In this document: piece after piece, positions 1 through 7,160 of the stretch
How the letters are laid out: every line of letters begins with the position of its first letter
How positions within the stretch are numbered: position 1 is the stretch's first letter
Assembly (NCBI GenBank): GCA_002293855.1
Contig: DBEB01000013.1
Coordinates: forward strand, 640 to 31,539
Source of the DNA: Candidatus Falkowbacteria bacterium UBA917
Lineage (GTDB): Bacteria; Patescibacteriota; Patescibacteriia; Patescibacteriales; Patescibacteriaceae
Reading direction: 5' to 3'
DNA length: 30,900 bases
Notes under the pieces: model-generated
Told to the model about the DNA's origin: nothing
The model's input: the letters and a program-made list of their open reading frames with translations, nothing else
Databases searched by the model: none
Program-made: the position numbers and the translations under genes

Positions 1-27
1 AGAACTCCATTAATGGAGTTCTTTTTA
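1..27 (+). terminator. Intrinsic terminator of an upstream gene outside the window
   Basis: A perfect 11-bp inverted repeat (AGAACTCCATT / AATGGAGTTCT, 1-22) is followed by a T run at 22-26. In the plus direction this is a Rho-independent terminator for a gene that ends before the window. Confidence 0.75.
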
Positions 28-76
28 TTTGGTCTATTGTCGAGCTGTCAGCCGTGCAGAGGTTGATTTCTTTGGG

Positions 77-147
77 AGCAGGATACGGGAATTGAACCCG
101 CGTTTCTTGCTTGGGAAGCAAGCGTACTACCACTGTACGAATCCTAC
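77..147 (-). tRNA. tRNA-Gly (anticodon CCC)
   Basis: Read on the minus strand it folds as a full cloverleaf. The acceptor stem GTAGGAT / ATCCTGC has 7 pairs with one G-U. The anticodon stem is CTTGC / GCAAG with loop TTCCCAA, which gives anticodon CCC (reads GGG). The T arm is GCGGG-TTCAATT-CCCGT. The discriminator base is U (position 77) and the following bases are CCC, so the CCA end is not encoded and must be added by a nucleotidyltransferase. The gene is transcribed away from the small membrane protein to its right. Confidence 0.95.
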
Positions 148-250
148 TGGTTTTATGTGAAATAGTGTATTATTAAAATAGACTATTGTGTTAAGGATGG
201 CAAATTACTGGGATTGATGGCTGGGCTAATTATTGAGTGAAAAAGAAATT

Positions 251-556
251 ATGAACAGAAAATTAGACAACTGGGCTTTGATTTTAACGATTGTTTTGTG
301 CTGTGTGATTGTGTTTTTTGTAAGTATTTTGGTTGTCAATTTATTTAGTAAATCTGTTAAATACAAAAGTTTTTACTGGTGGGGCTGGTGTCCAAGTGGG
401 ACTACGACTCACTTTGACCAAAGTCAAAATGCTTTTACCATCAATGATTTTATAAAAGCTAATCGACGTTGTTGTGCCGACGGCTACTATGGTGTAGTAA
501 CTAAAAGAGGCAAGAATATTTGCTGTGCTAATCGGTTTAATTGTTTAGATGATTAA
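251..556 (+). CDS. Small cysteine-rich single-pass membrane protein, function unknown
   Basis: I do not recognise a family. From ATG at 251 the product is 101 residues: a short N-terminus (MNRKLDNW), one hydrophobic segment at about residues 9-30 acting as membrane anchor or uncleaved signal, then a roughly 70-residue domain with six cysteines in the order C, CC, CC, C, and aromatic residues near the first (YWWGWC). The cysteine pattern suggests an exported, disulfide-bonded or metal-binding domain; that is inference. A TTG at 233 would add six residues, but neither start has a clear ribosome binding site. The 3' end touches rlmH (two bases apart, or overlapping if rlmH starts at 549), so the two are probably co-transcribed. 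Confidence 0.55.
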   Translation: MNRKLDNWALILTIVLCCVIVFFVSILVVNLFSKSVKYKSFYWWGWCPSGTTTHFDQSQNAFTINDFIKANRRCCADGYYGVVTKRGKNICCANRFNCLDD

Positions 557-557
557 T

Positions 558-1022
558 ATGTTTAAAATTACCATCCTTGCCATTGGTTCAATCAAAGAAA
601 AGTATCTCGCTGAAGCGATTGATGGTTATCTGCTCAGGCTAGCTCCTTATGGCAAGATTAAGATTGAAGAGCTCAAGGCGGAAAAGTTTAGTGAGCATAG
701 TCGTGAACAAGCCAAGCGACTAGAGGCGGAGCGGATTGAGAATTATTTGGCTAAGCGTGATTCGGCTCGAGTGATAGTGATGGATGAGCGTGGCAAGACG
801 CCTGATAGTCTAGCGTTTAGCAAGCTAATTAATGAGGAGTCAGCTGAGTTAATAATGGTGATCGGTGGCGCTCTAGGTTTAGCTGATACTATCAAGCAGA
901 AATACAAAGAGCAGATGGCTTTGTCGGCTTTGACGATGACACATGAAATGGCCAGGTTGATCTTGGTCGAGCAGATTTATCGCGGTGTGACGATTGCTAG
1001 TGGCAAGACTTATCATTATTAA
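558..1022 (+). CDS. rlmH: 23S rRNA (pseudouridine1915-N3)-methyltransferase RlmH
   Basis: RlmH is a SPOUT-class methyltransferase that uses S-adenosylmethionine to methylate pseudouridine 1915 in helix 69 of 23S rRNA. The protein has the usual length (154 residues from ATG 558) and the family hallmarks: N-terminus KITILAIGSIKEKYL, the knot motif VIGGALGL, the stretch LSALTMTHEMARLILVEQIYR, and the C-terminal aromatic tail ending KTYHY, which helps form the active site. An ATG at 549 overlapping the upstream gene would add three residues; I prefer 558 because the family begins directly with the first strand. The neighbouring secreted protein starts 31 bases downstream. Confidence 0.93.
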   Translation: MFKITILAIGSIKEKYLAEAIDGYLLRLAPYGKIKIEELKAEKFSEHSREQAKRLEAERIENYLAKRDSARVIVMDERGKTPDSLAFSKLINEESAELIMVIGGALGLADTIKQKYKEQMALSALTMTHEMARLILVEQIYRGVTIASGKTYHY

Positions 1023-1053
1023 ATTTAAAATTTTTACAGTGCAAAGGATGCTT

Positions 1054-2541
1054 ATGAAAAATATATTTTTAAAATCATTGTTTGTTAGCTTGTTTTTTGT
1101 TTTTGGTTTTGGTTTGGTGGTTGAGGCGGCAAGTCTCTCTGGTCGAGTATTGTTGCAAGTCGAATCTCGTGGTGAAGCTTGGTATCTTAATCCGGTTAAT
1201 GGTAAACGATATTTCTTGGGTCGAGCAGCGGATGCGGCCAAGATCATTAGAGCTTTGGGGTTAGGAGTGACTAATAAAGATTTGAGTAATTGGAAGGCTA
1301 AAGCCCCGGCGCATTTGGCTGGTCGGATTTTACTCCAAGTAGAGGCTCGCGGCGAGGCTTATTATGTTAATCCGGTTAATTTACAATTAGTTTATCTGGG
1401 GTCGCCAGAAACGGCTTTTGCGATCTGGAATAAATTAGCGCTAGGAGTGTCTAACAAGACTCTAGCAACTATTAGTCCGGATTTTAATCTGGCTCCAGCT
1501 AGCTCTGTTAAATCCTCAGAAGCTCCGTCACTAATCAATCAGGCTGGTCGAGAAGTTTTTAAATGGAAATATCGTGGACGAGACTATCAGTTGTCATTAA
1601 ATCTTAGTCAGCAGACTTATAATGATTATGCTGGGAGCTCCAAGGTATATACTTATTATGGCGATCTGCCGGCTAATTGGCATGAGGATTATTATAAAAT
1701 GTTTTTGCAAGCGAGGAGTGGCGATGCTACGATTAAGGATATTGTCGGTCAACTGAAATATATCGCTACTAAAGAGTTACTCACTGATGATGAGCTAGTT
1801 AATGTAACGATGGCTTTTGTGCAAAGCATTCCCTATGATCATGATAAAAATCTAGAAACTGGTAAGCCAAATTATCCTTATGAAACTTTGTTTAGACGTT
1901 TAGGTGTGTGTTCGGATAAGACATTTTTAGCGGTGATGATTTTGCGTGAATTAGGTTACGGGGCGGCGGTGATCGATTTGCCAGAAGTCAATCATGCGGC
2001 GGTTGGTATCCAATGCCCAGAACGTTTTGCAGTCTTTGGTTCGGGTTATTGTTATGCAGAGACGACTAATTATTTGCCGATCAGTGTGATAGCTCAGAAC
2101 TTTGGAAACAATGGAGTAGTCTTGGCTCCAGACTCGCAGTCTTTGGCTGGTCAATTTGCCAATGTCTTTAAGACTGGTCATTTGGGTCGACCAGAGATAT
2201 TGCAAAAAACTAAAGGTAAACAATATACCGGCAGTCAAGCGACTTATGATTTGGTGGCTGATTTGAGGCAATTGGAATCAGACCTTGCTACCAGTAGAAA
2301 TTATCTTAATAATTTGAAAAACGATTTGGCGGACAGAGTAAGTGATTTAAATATTTGGCAGACAAAAATGGAGGCGGCCAAAAATGACATCGGTCAGTAT
2401 AATAGTTTGGTGCAAACTTATAATAATAAAGTTAATCAGTACAAAGAGGCTTATCAGCGTTATAAGGAACAGCTAGATGATTATAATGCCAAAGTAAATT
2501 TGTATAATAGTCAAATAGAAAATTTTTACCCTAGTAAATAA
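1054..2541 (+). CDS. Secreted protein: two GRILLQVE modules, transglutaminase-like domain, C-terminal coiled coil
   Basis: The product has 495 residues from ATG 1054, preceded at about 5 bases by AAGGA; upstream in-frame starts (994, 1048) would spoil the signal peptide. Residues 1-24 are a signal peptide ending VEAA. Two copies of a ~54-residue module follow (about 27-80 and 86-139), each with GRxLLQVExRGEAxYxxPV, an aromatic-Leu-Gly step and GVxNxxL. A transglutaminase-like fold follows, with candidate catalytic Cys286 (GVCSDK), His314 (EVNHAAVG) and an acidic residue Glu336 (YAETTN) where the classical triad has Asp. The last ~95 residues are a Tyr/Asn/Gln-rich coiled coil. It is probably a cell-surface protein; whether it is a protease, a crosslinker or inactive is open. 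A palindromic terminator follows its stop. Confidence 0.85.
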   Translation: MKNIFLKSLFVSLFFVFGFGLVVEAASLSGRVLLQVESRGEAWYLNPVNGKRYFLGRAADAAKIIRALGLGVTNKDLSNWKAKAPAHLAGRILLQVEARGEAYYVNPVNLQLVYLGSPETAFAIWNKLALGVSNKTLATISPDFNLAPASSVKSSEAPSLINQAGREVFKWKYRGRDYQLSLNLSQQTYNDYAGSSKVYTYYGDLPANWHEDYYKMFLQARSGDATIKDIVGQLKYIATKELLTDDELVNVTMAFVQSIPYDHDKNLETGKPNYPYETLFRRLGVCSDKTFLAVMILRELGYGAAVIDLPEVNHAAVGIQCPERFAVFGSGYCYAETTNYLPISVIAQNFGNNGVVLAPDSQSLAGQFANVFKTGHLGRPEILQKTKGKQYTGSQATYDLVADLRQLESDLATSRNYLNNLKNDLADRVSDLNIWQTKMEAAKNDIGQYNSLVQTYNNKVNQYKEAYQRYKEQLDDYNAKVNLYNSQIENFYPSK

Positions 2542-2549
2542 TGATTAGT

Positions 2550-2575
2550 AAAAAAGAGGCATTTGCCTCTTTTTT
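2550..2575. terminator. Bidirectional terminator between convergent genes
   Basis: The 12-bp perfect stem AAAAAAGAGGCA / TGCCTCTTTTTT has a two-base centre and gives a T run in both directions. It ends the transglutaminase-like gene on plus and the small Cys/His protein on minus, whose stop codon (2574-2576) lies inside the T tract. Confidence 0.85.
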
Positions 2576-2804
2576 ATTTGCGCTTAGTGCCAAAGATTTT
2601 TTTGAGTCCCAGGAGCCCGAGGGCGACGGCGCCGCCGATAGCGAGATTTTTATTGAGCTTCTGCTTGTCAGCTGGCTTCATTTGCTTGTATTTATTTTTG
2701 GCATCTTTGATGAGTGTGCGAGCTTCGGTTTTAAGCTCATTAAGGTCGAGTTTGCCATGGTGACAACAGCATTGATCTTTGCAATGATTGGATTTTTTGG
2801 ACAT
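2574..2804 (-). CDS. Small Cys/His-rich protein with C-terminal membrane helix, function unknown
   Basis: No family recognised. The 76-residue product starts with a metal-ligand-like cluster (H7-C8 then CCCHH at 12-16). A charged helical part follows (LNELKTEARTLIKDAKNKYKQMKPADKQKLNKN), then a hydrophobic Gly/Ala/Leu segment at about residues 50-67 and a basic tail (KRK). The layout suggests a tail-anchored protein with a cytoplasmic Cys/His head that could bind zinc or copper; that is inference. The plus-strand frame across the same DNA is less likely: it has no export or domain signal, whereas this strand has its own extended -10 promoter 28 bases upstream of the ATG and a shared terminator at its end. 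Confidence 0.65.
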   Translation of the reverse strand: MSKKSNHCKDQCCCHHGKLDLNELKTEARTLIKDAKNKYKQMKPADKQKLNKNLAIGGAVALGLLGLKKIFGTKRK

Positions 2805-2831
2805 ATTTGGCTAAAGTTAAATATAGACTTT

Positions 2832-2840
2832 ATTATACCA
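2832..2840 (-). promoter_or_regulatory. Extended -10 promoter for the small Cys/His-rich protein
   Basis: The minus strand reads TGGTATAAT, a perfect -10 with the TGn extension. The -35 position is weak. The predicted start near 2825 leaves a leader of about 20 bases before the ATG at 2804. Confidence 0.55.
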
Positions 2841-2869
2841 TAGACAATACATCTATGCTATCATTAAAT
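2841..2869 (+). promoter_or_regulatory. Possible promoter for the histidine phosphatase - enolase pair
   Basis: TAGACA (2841-2846, 5 of 6 to consensus), a 17-base spacer and TTAAAT (2864-2869, 4 of 6) sit 20 bases before the ATG at 2890. It lies back to back with the minus-strand promoter at 2832-2840. Confidence 0.4.
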
Positions 2870-2889
2870 CATTAAGTTTTGTTACAGAT

Positions 2890-3438
2890 ATGATTTATGT
2901 AGTCAGACATGGTCAGGATGAGGATAATGCCAAGGGGATTTTGAACGGCCATCGGAATAGCTCGTTGACGGCCAAGGGTATCAGTCAGGCTAGAGTAGCG
3001 GCAAAAAAGTTATGTTCTAAAAAAATTGACTGTATTCATGTGTCACCAGCGATTAGAGCTCGCCAGACGGCTGAGATAATTGCTGAACTAGCTGGTATTG
3101 ATGAATTAATGATCGAGCCAGACTTAATAGAGCGTGATTTTGGAATTTTAACTGGCAAGAGCATCGATGAAATTAGAAAATACAGTCAGCATGTAGTGCG
3201 CGGTGATCAAATTGATTATTTTTTGGATGGTCCGGGTGTGGAGACTTTCCCAGAATTGATGATGAGGGCGCGTAGAGCCTTAGAAGCAATAGAGCGGGAT
3301 TGTACTAATCAAAAGATTGTCGTAGTGACTCATGGGGCAATTGGCAAGATGATGGAAGCGGTTTGGTATAACTGGACTTGGCAAAAGTCACTTGCAAGTT
3401 CATTCTTTGATAACGCTGAGATTATAGAATTGAAATAA
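2890..3438 (+). CDS. Histidine phosphatase family protein (phosphoglycerate mutase-like)
   Basis: This is a 182-residue member of the histidine phosphatase superfamily, which transfers phosphate through a histidine intermediate. The catalytic RHG motif is at residues 6-8 (VVRHGQDEDN), the substrate-binding arginine region is IRARQTAEI near 55-63, the acid region is ERDFG near 83, and the second catalytic His is in VVTHGAIGKM near 149. It lies 8 bases before enolase, the next glycolytic step after phosphoglycerate mutase, so a cofactor-dependent mutase role is tempting. However, the protein is shorter than GpmA (about 230-250 residues) and nearer in length to broad-specificity GpmB/CobC-type phosphatases. 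The exact substrate is not decided by sequence. Confidence 0.88.
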   Translation: MIYVVRHGQDEDNAKGILNGHRNSSLTAKGISQARVAAKKLCSKKIDCIHVSPAIRARQTAEIIAELAGIDELMIEPDLIERDFGILTGKSIDEIRKYSQHVVRGDQIDYFLDGPGVETFPELMMRARRALEAIERDCTNQKIVVVTHGAIGKMMEAVWYNWTWQKSLASSFFDNAEIIELK

Positions 3439-3446
3439 ATAATTAT

Positions 3447-4715
3447 ATGAAAATTAGATCGATTAAAGCTTTGGAAATTTTGGATAGTCGAGGTGAACCG
3501 ACAATTGAAACGACTGTGTCACTCGCTGATGGGAGTGTAGGTAAAGCGGCGGTGCCATCAGGTGCTTCAACTGGTACTCATGAGGCCTGTGAGTTGAGAG
3601 ATAAGCAAGTTGATCGTTTTGCTGGTCGGGGTGTGCGTCAGGCTGTGGCCAATGTCGAAGAAATTGGTAGGATTTTGGTTGGTCACGAAGCCAGCGAACA
3701 AGCAGAAATTGATCAAAGGATGATAGAGTTAGATGCGACTGATAACAAATCACGACTAGGAGCTAATGCCATCTTGTCAGTTTCAATGGCAGTGGCGGTA
3801 GCACAGGCGAGAGCTGAAAAAAAACATCTCTATCAATATCTAACTAAGTTTAATGATAATTTTAAGGGTAAATATGTCTTGCCAGTGCCACTGATGAATA
3901 TTATCAATGGTGCTAAGCACGCTAATTGGGCAACAGATATTCAAGAATACATGGTGATGCCGGTGGGGGCTCGCGATGCAACAGAGGCGGTGCGAATGGG
4001 TGTGGAAATCTATCAGCAACTCAAAAAGTTAATGGTGGAAAAAACTTACAGTACTAATTTGGGTGATGAAGGTGGCTTTGCTCCTAATTGTGCTAGTAAC
4101 GACGAGCCTTTTGAATTGATCGCTGAGGCGGTTGATCGAGCGGGCTATGCTCTAGGTTCTCAAGTTTTATTAGCGATTGATGTGGCAGCTTCGGAGTTTT
4201 ATCGTGATGGTCAATACCATCTACAAAAGGCTGGTCGAGTAATGAGCTCTCAGGAACTAGCTGGGTTTTATGAGTCTTTGATGGAGAAATATCCAGTTGT
4301 CAGTTGGGAGGATCCATTTGCCGAAGATGATTGGCAGAGTTTTGCGGAGTTTAGTGCCAAGCATATGGATAAACAGATTGTCGGTGATGATCTGTATGTG
4401 ACTAATACTAAGCGTTTGACTCAAGGCATAGAGGCTAAGGCGAGTAATGCAATTTTGATCAAGTTAAATCAAATTGGGACTCTGAGCGAGACGATTGCTA
4501 CTATCAAACTGGCTACAGAGCATAATATGAAATCAATTGTATCGCATCGTAGCGGTGAGACTAGTGATAGTTTTATAGTTGATTTGGCAGTGGCGATGGG
4601 GGTTGGTCAGCTAAAGGCTGGAGCGCCTGCTCGTGGTGAGCGAGTGGCCAAATATAATCGATTACTAGCGATAGCTGAGCAAGTCGGTCAGAGCGCTGAA
4701 TATTATCAATGGTAG
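3447..4715 (+). CDS. eno: Enolase
   Basis: Enolase converts 2-phosphoglycerate to phosphoenolpyruvate in lower glycolysis, using two Mg2+ ions. The 422-residue product is full length and collinear with the E. coli enzyme. It starts at the usual LDSRGEPTIE motif, has the flexible loop PSGASTGTHE, the general acid Glu208 in GDEGGFAP, the metal-binding WEDPFAEDDW and GDDLYVTN motifs, the catalytic base Lys339 in ILIKLNQIGT, and the signature SHRSGETSD. The start ATG at 3447 is 8 bases after the phosphatase stop, without a visible Shine-Dalgarno site. No T-rich hairpin follows; the next gene has its own promoter overlapping the short gap. Confidence 0.97.
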   Translation: MKIRSIKALEILDSRGEPTIETTVSLADGSVGKAAVPSGASTGTHEACELRDKQVDRFAGRGVRQAVANVEEIGRILVGHEASEQAEIDQRMIELDATDNKSRLGANAILSVSMAVAVAQARAEKKHLYQYLTKFNDNFKGKYVLPVPLMNIINGAKHANWATDIQEYMVMPVGARDATEAVRMGVEIYQQLKKLMVEKTYSTNLGDEGGFAPNCASNDEPFELIAEAVDRAGYALGSQVLLAIDVAASEFYRDGQYHLQKAGRVMSSQELAGFYESLMEKYPVVSWEDPFAEDDWQSFAEFSAKHMDKQIVGDDLYVTNTKRLTQGIEAKASNAILIKLNQIGTLSETIATIKLATEHNMKSIVSHRSGETSDSFIVDLAVAMGVGQLKAGAPARGERVAKYNRLLAIAEQVGQSAEYYQW

Positions 4716-4739
4716 TAGTTTTATCCAAAGACTTTTTTG

Positions 4740-4748
4740 TGTTATAAT
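4740..4748 (+). promoter_or_regulatory. Extended -10 promoter of the Ig-repeat secreted protein
   Basis: TGTTATAAT is a perfect -10 with the TGn extension; the -35 position is poor. Initiation about 7 bases downstream of the -10 would give a leader of only about 7 bases before the ATG at 4762, so the mRNA may be nearly leaderless. Confidence 0.6.
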
Positions 4749-4761
4749 TAGCTCAATATTT

Positions 4762-6936
4762 ATGATTAAAAAATATTGTGGTTTAGTGATTTTGGTTGGT
4801 GTTTTATTGGTTACTAACCAAAGCCAAGCACAAACGGCTAATTGCAATGGTGAATTGTCAGTTAGTGTTAAAAATGGTCTGGGCAAAATGCTGTCCAAGG
4901 CCAAATTAACTGTTTATCAAGAAGGTGTGGATGCTAGCGGTGTTCGCAAGCCGATTAAGCAAGTCGGTGCTGGAACAGTTGATGACGCGCTGGGTCTTGC
5001 TAAAATAAAATTTACAGCGACGGCGGAGAATGCTAATTATGTCATTAAGGTGACTAATCCGACTTTGAAAAATCGGGATTTTTTGTTTTATGACAAGGTG
5101 GTGGCGAGCTGTGGTTATGTTGGTCGAGTCGATCTGACTCTAAGTACTTTGCGAATTATTGTTCAAGATCCATTGATTAACACTTTGAAAAATTTGTCGA
5201 TTACAGTTGGTAATCAAGGCGTGGATGCTGCTAACAAAATTGTTAGTGCGGAGACTCTAGGGACTTTTAATAGTGGTCAGTTGGGTATTGTTGATGTTTT
5301 GACGCCGACAGTGCAACAGAGTGCTACGCCAGATGCTTATTTTTATATTATTGGTGCTAAAAACACCAAGGGTTTAACTTTTTATCAAGAATCGGTAGTG
5401 CCTACTGACAGCGCTGTGAAATATGTGACTGTTAAGATCAGTGATGCAGTGATTTTGGTTAAAGATAGGGCGACATCAGAGGCTCTAGCTAATGTTAAGG
5501 TGTCGGTACTAGCGCAAAATCAGTCCGGTTTTGGTGGTTATGAGGCCGGTAAGGCGGTCGAGACTTTGACTACTGATCAACAGGGTCGAGCTTATATTCA
5601 GTTACCGGTTGGTGATTATTATTTGAGTTATCAAAATAGCAATGGTGAAAAGATTAATACCCCACTCGCTATAACAGAGGCTAAGAGACATGATGTAGCT
5701 CTGTGGTTAGATAATTATCAAGTGCCCAAGTGTCAGTACAAGTCTGATTTGAGATTGTCGGTTAAGGATTATCAACAAAAAGTGATTGGCGGAGCTAGTT
5801 ATAGTCTCTATGCTCAGAACTGGGATGCGAGTGGCTGGCCAGCACTAGCTGCTAAGGTGGCGAGTGGCAAGATTGATGATAATGGTCTAGCTAATACCAA
5901 GTTAACTAACACTCCTGGTCAAAAGTATATTTTGCAAATTTGTGGTGATAAGGTAAAAAATCTATGTTTTTGGTTTGCTAATATTAGTTTTGAATGCAGT
6001 GAGAAATTAACCCTAGAAAAGATTTTGCCAGCGGTTAACATCACTCTACGTGATAGCTCTGGTAAGCTATTGGTTGGTCAGAAGTTTAAAGTTTATCAGA
6101 GTGCTATAGATATTGATGGTAAAAAGGTTTTGGATAAGAATGCTTTGATTGGTAACTATACTCTGCCGGCTAGCGGTCGATTGGCTCTGTATCTGCCAAC
6201 TAAGGATTTGCAAGATCAGAGTTTGAGTTATTTTTTGGTAGTTGATCGTGGTAGTCAAACAGCGGCTCAGATCGAATTTGCAGCAGCGGAGAATGATCAG
6301 ACTTTGAATTATCGAATGAGTGGTGCTGGTCTGTCTTTGATTGTTGCCAGTACAGAAGTGGTTAATAAGCCGGTGGCTGCCGGTGTGGTGAGTGCTAATA
6401 ATCGTTTGGCTGGTAGGATTTTGTTGCAGGTAGAGGAGCGTGGTGAGGCGTGGTATATCGATCCAGTTAGTGGTCGTAAGTATTATTTGGCTGGCGCAGC
6501 TGAGGCGTATAGCTTGATGAAAAAGATGGCGATCGGTATGTCTAATGATGATCTAGCCAAGATTTTAGTAGCGACAACTGCGGTAACTGGCGCTGATAGT
6601 GATGGCGATGGCCTAGCCGATCGTTTTGAGACAGCGATTGGCACTAATCCTAAGGCCGCTGATATGGACGGCGATGGTTATAGTGATTATCAAGAGTTAT
6701 CGGCTGGTTTTAGTTCGATGGGAGCTGGTCGGATACTTGCTGATCAGAAGTTTACTAATAGATTTTTGGGTAGGATTTTATTGCAGGCACAAGGTCGAGG
6801 TGAGGCTTGGTATGTGAATCCAGTTGATGCTAAGCGATATTATTTGGGTTTACCAGAGGATGCCTATCAGCTTATGAGGAAATTGGGTTTGGGGGCGACT
6901 AACGCTGATTTGGCTAAGATTGAAAGTGCCGAGTAG
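4762..6936 (+). CDS. Secreted repeat protein: five Ig-like repeats, two GRILLQVE modules and a Ca-binding repeat
   Basis: The product has 724 residues. Residues 1-23 are a signal peptide (SQAQ end). Five divergent repeats of about 98 residues begin near 32, 130, 230, 330 and 425; several share a strand-turn start (VKD, VQD or LRD followed by Gly/Leu) and a downstream phrase such as VDASG, VDAAN, WDASG or IDIDG. They resemble Ig-like or carboxypeptidase-regulatory-like beta-sandwiches. A GRILLQVE module lies at about 550-603. Residues 611-644 hold two Asp-rich loops (DSDGDGLADRFE and DMDGDGYSDYQE), typical of thrombospondin type-3 calcium-binding repeats. A second module lies at about 666-720. 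It is probably a long stalk on the cell surface; ligand unknown. Its modules match those in the gene at 1054. Confidence 0.82.
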   Translation: MIKKYCGLVILVGVLLVTNQSQAQTANCNGELSVSVKNGLGKMLSKAKLTVYQEGVDASGVRKPIKQVGAGTVDDALGLAKIKFTATAENANYVIKVTNPTLKNRDFLFYDKVVASCGYVGRVDLTLSTLRIIVQDPLINTLKNLSITVGNQGVDAANKIVSAETLGTFNSGQLGIVDVLTPTVQQSATPDAYFYIIGAKNTKGLTFYQESVVPTDSAVKYVTVKISDAVILVKDRATSEALANVKVSVLAQNQSGFGGYEAGKAVETLTTDQQGRAYIQLPVGDYYLSYQNSNGEKINTPLAITEAKRHDVALWLDNYQVPKCQYKSDLRLSVKDYQQKVIGGASYSLYAQNWDASGWPALAAKVASGKIDDNGLANTKLTNTPGQKYILQICGDKVKNLCFWFANISFECSEKLTLEKILPAVNITLRDSSGKLLVGQKFKVYQSAIDIDGKKVLDKNALIGNYTLPASGRLALYLPTKDLQDQSLSYFLVVDRGSQTAAQIEFAAAENDQTLNYRMSGAGLSLIVASTEVVNKPVAAGVVSANNRLAGRILLQVEERGEAWYIDPVSGRKYYLAGAAEAYSLMKKMAIGMSNDDLAKILVATTAVTGADSDGDGLADRFETAIGTNPKAADMDGDGYSDYQELSAGFSSMGAGRILADQKFTNRFLGRILLQAQGRGEAWYVNPVDAKRYYLGLPEDAYQLMRKLGLGATNADLAKIESAE

Positions 6937-6941
6937 CTATT

Positions 6942-6969
6942 TTGACAAATTTTGAATTTGTTTTATAAT
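6942..6969 (+). promoter_or_regulatory. Strong sigma-70-type promoter for the thrS leader
   Basis: Perfect TTGACA (6942-6947) and perfect TATAAT (6964-6969) with a 16-base spacer, starting 6 bases after the previous stop codon. The transcript should start near 6976 and run into the T-box leader. Confidence 0.88.
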
Positions 6970-6975
6970 GAGCAA

Positions 6976-7145
6976 ATTGGTGATTGCCGTAGCTACCAAG
7001 TGCGGAGCCGCAAGGCTGTTCTAGAACCTAAGCCAAACTAAAAAGAGTCCTGATTAGTCAGGAAAACCGGGTGGAACCGCGTGGCCGAAGCCTCGTCCTG
7101 GTAATTGTCATTTTTGATGATTGCTGAGACGAGGTTTTATTTTTA
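6976..7145 (+). promoter_or_regulatory. T-box type leader controlling thrS
   Basis: The 13-base T-box core GGGTGGAACCGCG is present exactly at 7069-7081, upstream of a tRNA synthetase and followed by an intrinsic terminator. In T-box RNAs this core forms the antiterminator, whose UGGN bulge pairs with the 3' end of uncharged tRNA. Here UGGA calls for a U discriminator, which the tRNA-Thr at 27581-27653 has. Upstream are a hairpin CCTGA-TTAG-TCAGG (7049-7062), a GNRA-capped hairpin AGCC-GCAA-GGCT (7006-7017) and a possible basal helix TTGG/CCAA (6977-6980 / 7033-7036). The upstream domain is short, about 60 bases. Candidate Thr specifier codons are ACC at 7026-7028 or 6995-6997; I cannot decide between them. 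Confidence 0.8.
7091..7145 (+). terminator. Intrinsic terminator of the thrS T-box leader
   Basis: The outer stem CCTCGTC (7091-7097) / GACGAGG (7128-7134) and an inner stem AATTGTCA / TGATGATT around a TTTT loop are followed by TTTTATTTTTAT. The CTCGTCC strand just after the T-box core is the usual arrangement of terminator versus antiterminator. Confidence 0.8.
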
Positions 7146-7160
7146 TAAATAATTAAGTAA

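Noticed and set aside
161..187. Inverted repeat AATAGT / ACTATT upstream of tRNA-Gly
   Set aside because: Only 6 pairs with a 15-base AT-rich loop and no further support; likely chance.
2541..2843. Plus-strand open frame of 100 codons opposite the small Cys/His protein
   Set aside because: It starts inside the bidirectional terminator, has no signals, and covers the minus-strand gene, which has an extended -10 promoter and a sensible composition.
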